Assembly (NCBI GenBank): GCA_030682755.1
Contig: JAUXNR010000236.1
Span: forward strand, 1 to 9,739
Direction: 5' to 3'
Origin: Flavobacterium sp.
Lineage (GTDB): Bacteria > Bacteroidota > Bacteroidia > Flavobacteriales > Flavobacteriaceae
DNA length: 9,739 nt
Positions 1-6,882 of the stretch are shown piece by piece. The translations under genes and the position numbers were made by a program. The first letter of the stretch is position 1. Every line of letters starts with the position of its first letter. The notes under the pieces were generated by a model, which ran no database searches, was not told the origin of the DNA, and saw only the letters and a program-made list of their open reading frames with translations.

Positions 1-450
1 ATGTATGCCGCCGGAATGACATTAAAAGAAGAAAACTATATCAATTTTAAAGAAGCTTTTGAAAAAACAGTTCAGGAAACAATTCATCCGGATCTTTTAA
101 TACCGGAAATTTCTGTTGATGCAGAAATTTCATTGGAAGAGATCAACCCAAAACTTATTAGAATATTGAGTCAATTTGAACCATTTGGTCCTGAAAACAT
201 GACTCCTGTTTTTTTATCACAAAATGTTATAGATACAGGATATGGAAAAACCATCGGGCAAAACGACGAACATTTAAAACTTTTTGTAAAACAAAAAAAC
301 TCAGAAGGTTTTGGCGTAATTGGATTTGGATTAGGTGATAAATTAGAACTCACTAAAAACAAAAACCCTTTTGATTTAGTTTATTGCATTGATGAAAATG
401 AATTTAACGGAAATGTTACTGTTCAACTAAGAGCTAAAGATTTAAGATAG
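1..450 (+). CDS. recJ: RecJ single-stranded-DNA-specific exonuclease, C-terminal part (5' end outside window)
   Basis: This is the last 149 codons of RecJ, the 5'-3' single-strand DNA exonuclease of the DHH/DHHA1 phosphoesterase family that acts in recombination and mismatch repair in the cytoplasm. The stretch YAAGMTL at residues 2-8 is the tail of the conserved GGHxxAAGxT motif that closes the DHHA1 domain. It is followed by an acidic helix and the signature EPFGPENMTPVF (residues 60-71) that begins the C-terminal OB-like DNA-binding domain, which runs to the stop TAG at 448-450. Full-length RecJ is usually about 560-580 residues, so roughly three quarters, including the catalytic DHH domain, lies upstream. 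The ATG at position 1 is therefore an internal methionine, not a start. No frameshift is visible. The gene runs tail to tail into the lpxH-type gene and overlaps its stop by 9 bases. The family call is firm; what lies upstream cannot be seen. Confidence 0.93.
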   Translation: MYAAGMTLKEENYINFKEAFEKTVQETIHPDLLIPEISVDAEISLEEINPKLIRILSQFEPFGPENMTPVFLSQNVIDTGYGKTIGQNDEHLKLFVKQKNSEGFGVIGFGLGDKLELTKNKNPFDLVYCIDENEFNGNVTVQLRAKDLR

Positions 451-1194
451 TTCATCAAATTTTTTCAACTCAAATTTTTCTCCATCAAAAACACCATACG
501 TAAAATAACCAATCCAATCACCTAGGTTTATGTAGGTTGAATTTTCACCCACCTCCAATTGCATAGGTAAATGACGATGCCCAAAAATAAAATAATTATA
601 ATGTTTAAAAGTGAGTTTTCGTTTGGCGTATTGAACCAACCATTCGTTTTCTTCTCCTAAAAATTTGACATCTTCATCGCCTGAAATTAATTTGTTTTTT
701 ACAGAAAGATACTGAGCTAATTTCACACCAATATCAGGATGCAACCATCGAAACAACCATTTTGAAAACGGATTAGTAAACACTTTTTTCATTCGTTTGT
801 AGCCTTTGTCGCCGGGACCTTTTCCGTCACCATGTCCAATTAAAAACGTTTTTTCTTCAAAAGTAAACTCTTGAATGTCATGAAAAACTGGAATATTTAA
901 TTCCTTTTCAAAATAATCAGACATCCATAAATCATGATTCCCAACAAAAAAATAAATCGGAATTCCGCTATCTCTGAGTTCCGCCAGCTTACCTAAAACT
1001 CTAACAAATCCTTTAGGAACAACTGTTTTATATTCAAACCAAAAATCAAACAAATCTCCCAATAAAAACAAAGCGGTAGCATCATGCTTTATTTCATCCA
1101 GCCATGCTACAAACTTTTGTTCTCTTGGAAAACTTAGTTCAGGAGTTGGAGCACCAAAATGTTGATCAGAAGCGAAGTATATTTTTGTTTGCAA
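442..1194 (-). CDS. lpxH: UDP-2,3-diacylglucosamine diphosphatase (LpxH-type calcineurin-like phosphoesterase)
   Basis: The predicted enzyme of 250 residues hydrolyses UDP-2,3-diacylglucosamine to lipid X and UMP in lipid A synthesis, at the cytoplasmic face of the inner membrane. All metal-site motifs of the calcineurin-like fold are present: SDQHFG (D10, H12), GDLFDFW (D47, D50), GNHD (N86, H87, D88), GHGDG (H121) and FGHRH (H206, H208). Length fits LpxH (about 240-250). A basic, aromatic stretch near residues 130-170 (GYKRMKK, KWLFRWLHPD) would suit a membrane-facing lipid-binding cap. The start is TTG at 1194-1192. The frame upstream closes at a TGA six codons earlier, with no ATG or GTG between, and the next in-frame methionine is M91, past three of the metal motifs. 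Translation from TTG places SDQHFG at residue 9, as expected for the family. The gene converges on recJ with a 9-base overlap and diverges from the adhesin operon. The fold and active site are seen; the lipid A substrate is inferred from family resemblance, other phosphoesterases of this fold being the alternative. Confidence 0.88.
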   Translation of the reverse strand: MQTKIYFASDQHFGAPTPELSFPREQKFVAWLDEIKHDATALFLLGDLFDFWFEYKTVVPKGFVRVLGKLAELRDSGIPIYFFVGNHDLWMSDYFEKELNIPVFHDIQEFTFEEKTFLIGHGDGKGPGDKGYKRMKKVFTNPFSKWLFRWLHPDIGVKLAQYLSVKNKLISGDEDVKFLGEENEWLVQYAKRKLTFKHYNYFIFGHRHLPMQLEVGENSTYINLGDWIGYFTYGVFDGEKFELKKFDELS

Positions 1195-1210
1195 ACCAAT
1201 AATTTTTAGT

Positions 1211-1218
1211 CAAATATA
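1211..1218 (-). promoter_or_regulatory. Putative -7 promoter element for the lpxH-type gene
   Basis: Read on the minus strand this is TATATTTG, an exact match to the Bacteroidota -7 consensus TAnnTTTG. It ends 16 bases before the TTG start at 1194, implying a very short leader of about 10 nt. No TTG-type -33 element is seen 17-23 bases upstream, where the minus strand only offers an AT-rich stretch. An eight-base AT-rich motif can occur by chance in such DNA, so support comes mainly from its position. Confidence 0.45.
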
Positions 1219-1365
1219 TTAAAAAAGATAGTTGTTAAATTGGATTTTTGTTAAAGAATCAGTTGTTTTTATACTTAAAAATAACATTTTAAAGATATTA
1301 TGTGAATTTCATCGGTTTTTTGAGGTTTTTAACTCTTAAAGATTAGTTAACATAGTAATTTTTTT

Positions 1366-1373
1366 TACTTTAG
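1366..1373 (+). promoter_or_regulatory. Candidate -7 element for the adhesin operon
   Basis: TACTTTAG differs from the Bacteroidota -7 consensus TAnnTTTG at one base and follows a run of T. A TTAG at 1343-1346 sits 19-20 bases upstream, where a TTG -33 element would be expected, but matches poorly. If used, it would give a leader of roughly 30 nt before the ATG at 1409. It is the best candidate in the 214-base intergenic region, which otherwise shows only AT-rich sequence and no small gene. Confidence 0.35.
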
Positions 1374-1398
1374 TTGGCCAATAATTACAACAACTAAA
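1369..1398 (+). promoter_or_regulatory. 8+8 inverted repeat overlapping the putative promoter of the adhesin operon
   Basis: TTTAGTTG (1369-1376) and CAACTAAA (1391-1398) are perfect reverse complements separated by 14 bases. The left arm shares TTTAG with the candidate -7 element and the right arm ends 10 bases before the start codon. As DNA it could be an operator for a dimeric regulator; as RNA it would be a weak AU-rich hairpin in the leader, but only if transcription starts upstream of 1369. The repeat is seen directly; any regulatory role is inference. Confidence 0.4.
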
Positions 1399-1408
1399 CT
1401 TTCATTTT

Positions 1409-4400
1409 ATGAAAAAAATTACGCTTTTACTAGTAGCGGCATTTTGTACACTTACGGGATATTCTCAATATTTCGAAGGGTTTGAAGGAGCTACTTTTCC
1501 GCCAACAGGTTGGTTAGTAACCGATAACGGTGTAGGAACCGCTTTTTCTTGGGAACGTACCAGCCAGGTTACAACGCCACCAACAGTTTATGAAGGCACT
1601 TATGCTGCCTTTATGACAAGAGAAAACATTGGAAATGGTAACACTTCTCAAGATTGGTTAATTACAAACCAGCTAACAGTACCTGCCAATGGTCAGTTAA
1701 AGTTTTTTACCCGATCTACATTAGCAGGTAACCAAGGTACATTGTATCAAATCAGAGTATCAACAAGTGCAAATCAAGCCGATTTGTCTTCTTATAATTT
1801 GGTACAACAATTTACTGAGAATGAATTGACTGCAGTATTTAACATTTATGAAGAAAAAATCATAAGTTTAAATTCACTTTCAAACCAGCAAGTTCACATC
1901 GCTTTTGTGATGGTTTATACTCAAACCGGAACAGGAATTAATGGTGACCGTTGGTTAGTTGACAATGTTTCAGTTGTGGAACAATGTATAGACCCTGTAA
2001 ATTTAACCGTTTCAAACCCTACATTAACTGGTGCTACACTATCATGGGGAAATCCCGGTGGTGCAACCCAATTTGAAGTAGAGGTTGTTCAAGTTCCTAA
2101 CCTCCCTACGGGATCAGGAATTTTAACATCAAGTAATCCTGTTACTACAGAGGCACTTGGTCTTACACTACAACCGTCAACTCAATATGAATATTATGTA
2201 CGAGCAATTTGTACACCTTCATCTAATACGAGTTTATGGGTAGGTCCGTTTACATTTTCAACGATAACACCCGGACAAACTTGTGAGGCTCCGTTCGTTA
2301 TTCCTTCCATACCATTTGTAACTACAGACAATACAAGTAATTACGGTGACGAATATAATGGAACCGCAGGAACTACTTGTGGATCAGGAAATCCGTATTT
2401 AAATGGTAACGATGTTTTTTATACTTTCACAGCAACCAGCAACGTACCTGTTACTATAACAATGAGCCCAACCAATGCGTGGTCTGGTTTATTTGTATAT
2501 AACAGTTGTGCGAATGTTGGAGTAAGTTGTATTGCGGGAGTTGCTAACTCAAGTACAAACCCTAGGGTTATTGTATTACCTGTCGTACAAGGACAAACCT
2601 ATATCATTGCCATTTCAACATGGGCAACCGGTGCACCTACTCAAAGCACGGGCTATACCTTAACTATTGTTGAAAACACGTGTACTAATTTTACAGCAAC
2701 TTATAGTATTTTACCGGATTGTGCTAATGGAAATCAATTTTTTGCCGTGGCAAACGTAACCAATATGGGAACTGCTACATCAATTGTTGGTACTTCAAGT
2801 GAAGGCGGTGACCCTCAATCTGTTACTGCTCCAGGAACCATGCAATTTGGACCTTATCCAAACGGAACAAACGTTACATTGAATTTACAAAATGCAACAG
2901 ATCCAAACTGTTTTTCAAATAGCAATACACTAACGCAAGGATTTTGTCCTGCAACAAATAACCTATGTGTTGACGCTATACCTATAGAATGCGGCACATC
3001 ACAATCTCAAACCACAGTTGGTGCCACTACGGCTGGTGCTCCAACATTTACTTGTGGGACAGGTCCTGGTGCCGGAGGCTTGTGGTATTCTTATGTTGGA
3101 ACAGGGGATGTTGTAACGTTCTCGCTTTGTGGTTCTGCATACGATACAAAATTACAAGTATTCACAGGTTCTTGTGGCACATTTACATGTGTGGCTGGTA
3201 ATGACAACTTTTGTGGAAATCAATCAGAAGTTCAATTTATTTCTACTTTAGGAACAACCTATTATGTATATGTATTCGGTTTTGGTACTGCTCAAGGTAT
3301 TTTTAATTTAACTGTAAACTGTGTACCACCACCACCGGCTCCTGAAAATGACAATTGCGATACGGCAACTGTTGTAACGGTTAATACAGATGCTACTTGT
3401 GCAATTCTTACTCCCGGAACTATTAATGGTGCTACACAATCACCACAAGCAAATACTTGTGTGGGTACAGCTAATGATGATGTATGGTTTCAGTTTGTGG
3501 CAACGCAATCAATTCATACAATAGCATTGTTAAATGTTGCAGGTTCTGCACCAAACTTAAATCATGCATTGTTTACTTCAACAGATGCTACTGATCCTTG
3601 TTCAAATCTAACCTTGGTATATTGTAGTGATCCAAATGAGAGTTATGCAACCGGATTAATTGCAGGACAAACTTATTTTATCAGAGTTTACAGTTCAGGT
3701 GCATTGATTCTACAAAATACTACATTTAATTTATGTGTTAGTGTTCCGCCACCACCGCCTGCAAACGATGAATGTATAACTGCTATTACAGTACCTGTTA
3801 ATCCAAATACGGGATGTGCTTTATCAACACCGGGTAGAGTTACTAGTGCTACGCAATCACCACAAGCAAACGGTTGTCCGGGAATTGCAAATGATGATGT
3901 TTGGTTTACATTCGTTGCCACTTCAGCTTCTCACACTGTTGATTTAACTAACGTTGTGGGTTCAACAACCAACTTAAATCATGGTTTATATACCGGAACA
4001 TGTAATGCTTTAACTCAAGTATATTGTAGTGATCCCAACTCAAGTATAGCAACCAACTTAGTAATTGGCCAAACCTATTATGTAAGAGTTTATTCAGCTA
4101 CTTCTATTCCGGGAACTGTAGTGAACTTTAATATTTGTATTGGAACTATAGGACCTCCTGTGTCTGTTAGTACAACTTTATATACAGTGCCTGAATTGGT
4201 AACTGACGTTTTATTAAAATCAACTTGTGCTAATATTTCTAATATCACATGGTCCACAGGAACAAACTTTGGATCTACCAACGGAATTGGTTATTTCCAA
4301 GAAAATGGTTCCGGCTTCCCTTTTGAAGATGGTATTGTATTAATTTCTGGTGACGCAATGAAAGTGCCAGGACCTAACACAACTTCATTAAGCGACGGTA

Positions 4401-6811
4401 ACGCAGCTTGGGTTGGAGATGCTGATTTAGATGCAATTATACTAGCGGCGACAGGACAACCTATGAATTCAAGAAATGCAACTAAAATTGAATTTGACTT
4501 TGTGCCATTGTCTCCAATATTCAAATTTGACTTTATATTTGCTTCGGAAGAATATGGAACATTCCAATGTAGTTTCTCTGATGCTTTTGCTTTCATTTTA
4601 ACCAATGTAACTACTGGTGTTTCAACAAACTTAGCTGTAGTACCTGGTACAACTACACCAATTTCAGTAGTAACCGTTAGAAATAATTTATATAATACGG
4701 GTTGCCCTTCTGTAAACCCGGAGTTTTTCAGTGCTTTTTACGGAGCTAATGGTCAAAACGTTTTAGCTGCTCCAATTGATTTCAATGGAGTTACTGTTCC
4801 TATGACTGCTATTACAACTGTAATTCCTAATGAACAATATAAAATTAAAATTGTTGTGGCAGACCGTTCAGATAATATATTAGATTCAGCAGTATTCCTA
4901 AGAGGTGGAAGTTTTGACATTGGAGATTTAGACTTAGGTCTTGATTTCTTGGTTGATGAAGGAAGTGCGGTTTGTCCTAATGATTTTGTAATTATTGACA
5001 CACAATTACCTGGAGATGAATTTGACTTTATTTGGTATTTGGATGGTGAAGAAATTATTGGAGAGACAGGTCCTACTTTAACAGTAAATGTTCCGGGTGT
5101 ATATTCTGTTGATGCAACGTTTATCAACTCAACTTGTTCTGTTTCGGATTCTATTATTGTAGAATTCTATGAAGGAATCGATCCGGGTGAACCTGAAAAC
5201 TTATCAATTTGTAGTTCATCAGATACGGGAGTGTTTGATTTAACTGAAAATGAAGCTCTTTTATTAGGCCCTCTGGGTCCTGATTATACTTTTGCTTATT
5301 TCTTGACTCAAGATGATGCTGACAATAATGAAAATGCAATCATAAATCCAGAGGAGTATACCAATATCAGTAACCCTCAAACTATTTATGTTAGAATCAC
5401 ACCTAACGTTGGAGATTGTTATAACACCAGTTCATTCGATTTAATATTACAAGATTTAACGCCACAATTTACATTGACAGAAAGTCAAAGTATTTGTGAA
5501 GGTGAAACGGCTATAATTGAAGTGACACCGTTAAACTTTACTCTTTCTGACTCTGTTACATTTACATGGACACTTAATGGTAATCCTTTCCCTGGTGACA
5601 CAAGCTCAATTGTAGTGAGTGAAGCGGGTACTTATGAAGTTGTAGTTGCTTTTGTAGGATGTTCTTCATCAGATTCAACAACAGTTTCTGTATTTGCTTA
5701 TCCAATATTAGAATCCATCCCTGACGTAACCGTTTGTGATTCTTATCAACTACCTGCCTTATTAGTAGGTAATTATTTCACAGCACCGGGAGGTACGGGA
5801 TTATTGTTAAACGCAGGAGATTTGATAACTTCCACACAAACCATTTATGTGTATACTACAAATGGTCCGTGTGCTACAGAAGTAAGTTTTGTAGTTACCG
5901 TTAATACTATTCAAGCCAGTACTTTGCCAAACGTTACCGTTTGTGACAGTTATGTACTTCCTTCTATTGAAGTGGGTAATTACTTCACAGCACCAAACGG
6001 AGGTGGAACACAACTTGCTGTTGCAACGGCTATTACTACCTCGCAAACCATTTACATCTTTGCCCAAACAGGTACAGAGCCAAATTGTGTGAGTGAGACC
6101 AGTTTTGAGGTAACGGTAAATGCTACACCACCTGTAGATAGTCTATCGGATGTAACCGTTTGTGATTCTTTTGAATTACCAACATTAACCGCAGGAAATT
6201 ACTATACAGGTCCTAACGGTAGTGGTCAAGCTCTTACAGCGGGTGATTTGATTACCAGCTCACAAACCATTTACATCTTTGCTCAAAGCAATACCGCTCC
6301 TAATTGTACTGCAGAAAACAGTTTTGTAGTGACTATAGACTCCGTTAGTGTGGATCAATTGGAGGATGTGGAACAATGTGGAAGTTTCATCTTGCCAACA
6401 CTATCTTCAAACAACGCTTACTTTACAGGCCCTAATGGTGCAGGAACACAACTTGCTGTTGGAAGTTTAATTACTACAACCCAAACAGTTTATGTCTATG
6501 CTACATCAGGAACCTGTTCTGCCGGTACTAGCTTTGAAGTGGTGATAAACAATTGTGTTATTCCAAAAGGAATTTCGCCAAATGGTGATGGTTTAAATGA
6601 TGTTTTAGACCTAAGTACTTTTGGTGTTGAGAAGCTAAGTATTTTTAACCGCTACGGACGTAAAGTCTACGGTCGTTCTAACTACACCAATCAGTGGGGT
6701 GGTCAATCGGACAAAGGAGATGAACTTCCTGACGGAACATACTATTTTGTAATAGAGTTCGAAACAGAACCTACTAAAACCGGATGGATTTATATCAACA
6801 GAGAGCGTTAA
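1409..6811 (+). CDS. Large modular T9SS-exported surface adhesin with choice-of-anchor L domain and type B (gliding motility-associated) C-terminal sorting domain
   Basis: This 1800-residue protein is predicted to cross the inner membrane by Sec and the outer membrane by T9SS, then to act at the cell surface or in the medium. A signal peptide (KK, then a hydrophobic core, ending near S19/Q20) fixes the ATG at 1409. Domains in order, boundaries approximate: choice-of-anchor J/cleaved-adhesin-like (21-192, opening FEGFEG, closing DRWLVDNVSV); fibronectin type III-like (196-286); Cys-containing PPC-like beta module (292-425); short Cys-bearing segment (426-515); three more PPC-like modules (516-638, 646-779, 785-915) joined by proline-rich linkers; choice-of-anchor L (918-1172, with FASEEY at 1044-1049 and SDAFAFIL); Ig-like (1183-1255); a module common in flavobacterial surface proteins (1256-1350); Ig-like (1351-1436); four tandem repeats (1437-1716); type B C-terminal domain (1717-1800, with ISPNGDGLND). 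No catalytic motif is apparent, so adhesion is the inferred role; ligand unknown. It is far shorter than SprB of F. johnsoniae. The reading frame is intact. The next gene encodes a SprF-type partner. Confidence 0.9.
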   Translation: MKKITLLLVAAFCTLTGYSQYFEGFEGATFPPTGWLVTDNGVGTAFSWERTSQVTTPPTVYEGTYAAFMTRENIGNGNTSQDWLITNQLTVPANGQLKFFTRSTLAGNQGTLYQIRVSTSANQADLSSYNLVQQFTENELTAVFNIYEEKIISLNSLSNQQVHIAFVMVYTQTGTGINGDRWLVDNVSVVEQCIDPVNLTVSNPTLTGATLSWGNPGGATQFEVEVVQVPNLPTGSGILTSSNPVTTEALGLTLQPSTQYEYYVRAICTPSSNTSLWVGPFTFSTITPGQTCEAPFVIPSIPFVTTDNTSNYGDEYNGTAGTTCGSGNPYLNGNDVFYTFTATSNVPVTITMSPTNAWSGLFVYNSCANVGVSCIAGVANSSTNPRVIVLPVVQGQTYIIAISTWATGAPTQSTGYTLTIVENTCTNFTATYSILPDCANGNQFFAVANVTNMGTATSIVGTSSEGGDPQSVTAPGTMQFGPYPNGTNVTLNLQNATDPNCFSNSNTLTQGFCPATNNLCVDAIPIECGTSQSQTTVGATTAGAPTFTCGTGPGAGGLWYSYVGTGDVVTFSLCGSAYDTKLQVFTGSCGTFTCVAGNDNFCGNQSEVQFISTLGTTYYVYVFGFGTAQGIFNLTVNCVPPPPAPENDNCDTATVVTVNTDATCAILTPGTINGATQSPQANTCVGTANDDVWFQFVATQSIHTIALLNVAGSAPNLNHALFTSTDATDPCSNLTLVYCSDPNESYATGLIAGQTYFIRVYSSGALILQNTTFNLCVSVPPPPPANDECITAITVPVNPNTGCALSTPGRVTSATQSPQANGCPGIANDDVWFTFVATSASHTVDLTNVVGSTTNLNHGLYTGTCNALTQVYCSDPNSSIATNLVIGQTYYVRVYSATSIPGTVVNFNICIGTIGPPVSVSTTLYTVPELVTDVLLKSTCANISNITWSTGTNFGSTNGIGYFQENGSGFPFEDGIVLISGDAMKVPGPNTTSLSDGNAAWVGDADLDAIILAATGQPMNSRNATKIEFDFVPLSPIFKFDFIFASEEYGTFQCSFSDAFAFILTNVTTGVSTNLAVVPGTTTPISVVTVRNNLYNTGCPSVNPEFFSAFYGANGQNVLAAPIDFNGVTVPMTAITTVIPNEQYKIKIVVADRSDNILDSAVFLRGGSFDIGDLDLGLDFLVDEGSAVCPNDFVIIDTQLPGDEFDFIWYLDGEEIIGETGPTLTVNVPGVYSVDATFINSTCSVSDSIIVEFYEGIDPGEPENLSICSSSDTGVFDLTENEALLLGPLGPDYTFAYFLTQDDADNNENAIINPEEYTNISNPQTIYVRITPNVGDCYNTSSFDLILQDLTPQFTLTESQSICEGETAIIEVTPLNFTLSDSVTFTWTLNGNPFPGDTSSIVVSEAGTYEVVVAFVGCSSSDSTTVSVFAYPILESIPDVTVCDSYQLPALLVGNYFTAPGGTGLLLNAGDLITSTQTIYVYTTNGPCATEVSFVVTVNTIQASTLPNVTVCDSYVLPSIEVGNYFTAPNGGGTQLAVATAITTSQTIYIFAQTGTEPNCVSETSFEVTVNATPPVDSLSDVTVCDSFELPTLTAGNYYTGPNGSGQALTAGDLITSSQTIYIFAQSNTAPNCTAENSFVVTIDSVSVDQLEDVEQCGSFILPTLSSNNAYFTGPNGAGTQLAVGSLITTTQTVYVYATSGTCSAGTSFEVVINNCVIPKGISPNGDGLNDVLDLSTFGVEKLSIFNRYGRKVYGRSNYTNQWGGQSDKGDELPDGTYYFVIEFETEPTKTGWIYINRER
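3344..4153 (+). repeat. Two tandem PPC-like modules with proline linkers inside the adhesin gene
   Basis: Residues 646-779 and 785-915 of the adhesin are two copies of one module. Both open with an N-D-x-C type start (ENDNC, ANDEC), share ATQSPQAN, a DDVWF motif, LVYCSDPN or QVYCSDPN, and GQTYFIRVYS or GQTYYVRVYS, and the first is followed by a run of prolines. At the DNA level, CAATCACCACAAGCAAA occurs in both copies (near 3437 and 3855). Conserved cysteines suggest disulfides after export. The preceding module (516-638) is a more distant relative ending in a similar proline linker. Confidence 0.75.
5717..6556 (+). repeat. Four tandem ~70-residue repeats near the C terminus of the adhesin
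   Basis: Repeats start at residues 1437, 1506, 1579 and 1651 (nt 5717, 5924, 6143, 6359), giving unit lengths of 69, 73, 72 and about 66. The shared pattern is DVTVCDSY, LP, GNYFTGPNG, AG, ITTSQTIYVYA, a Cys, then SF-VT. The fourth copy is most divergent (DVEQCGSF, an extra residue in NNAYFTGPNG). Some DNA blocks are identical between copies: CAAACCATTTACATCTTTGC at 6044-6063 and 6263-6282, and GGAACACAACTTGCTGTTG at 6005-6023 and 6443-6461. This fits a stalk of beta-sandwich units holding the upstream domains away from the surface, an inference. Two cysteines per unit are conserved. Confidence 0.85.
6557..6808 (+). other. Type B T9SS C-terminal sorting domain coding segment
   Basis: Residues 1717-1800 of the adhesin match the gliding motility-associated C-terminal domain (type B CTD): ISPNGDGLNDVLDL at the start, IFNRYGRKVY in the middle, LPDGTYYFVIEF and a final GWIYINRER. 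The segment acts as the address for the T9SS translocon and, for type B domains, works with a PorP/SprF-family partner, as established for SprB and SprF in F. johnsoniae. About 84 residues is a normal length. It directly follows the last tandem repeat after C1716. Confidence 0.88.
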
Positions 6812-6823
6812 TCAAATACAATA

Positions 6824-6861
6824 AAGCAGGGTTGCTCTTCCTTTAGAGCAACTCCCTGCTT
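6824..6861 (+). terminator. Inter-cistronic stem-loop without U-tract (possible attenuator, partial terminator or mRNA 3'-end stabiliser)
   Basis: AAGCAGGGTTGCTCT (6824-6838) pairs with 6845-6861: eight pairs (AAGCAGGG with CCCTGCTT), a two-base CT bulge at 6852-6853, then seven pairs (TTGCTCT with AGAGCAA), enclosing a six-base loop. It lies 12 bases after the adhesin stop and 21 bases before the next ATG. The downstream bases are AACCACAAACC, so a standard Rho-independent terminator is not supported. In a 5.4-kb cistron followed by two smaller ones, a hairpin here could set the ratio of cargo to partner by partial termination, processing or protection of the upstream mRNA. The structure is seen; its function is inferred. 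Confidence 0.55.
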
Positions 6862-6882
6862 AACCACAAACCTTATACTAAA

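Noticed and set aside
1..3. ATG at the first base as the start of a short protein
   Set aside because: The sequence from residue 2 (YAAGMTL) is the tail of an internal RecJ motif, so the reading frame continues upstream of the window.
1317..1340. Possible palindrome around GAG-N8-CTC in the intergenic region
   Set aside because: Only three bases pair cleanly around the spacer; flanking bases do not extend the match, so chance in AT-rich DNA is sufficient.
2989..3201. Plus-strand open frame of 70 codons in another frame
   Set aside because: It is embedded in the adhesin coding sequence; the product is rich in Trp and Cys without family features, as expected from a frame shadow.
4753..5127. 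Minus-strand open frame of 124 codons, and similar ones at 4291-4605 and 3688-3921
   Set aside because: They lie wholly opposite the adhesin, whose domains are recognisable across the same span. Their products are low-complexity and lack any recognisable motif or start context.
5717..6556. CRISPR-like or transposon-like repeat array
   Set aside because: Units are about 210 bases, in frame, diverged at the DNA level and encode a conserved protein module, so this is protein repeat structure.
1409..6811. Identification as SprB itself
   Set aside because: SprB of F. johnsoniae is several times larger and differently built. Only the type B C-terminal domain and the adjacent SprF-type gene are shared features.
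6824..6861. Classical Rho-independent terminator ending the operon after the adhesin
   Set aside because: No run of T follows the stem, and the two downstream genes continue on the same strand without a recognisable promoter of their own. It is kept only as a stem-loop of uncertain role.
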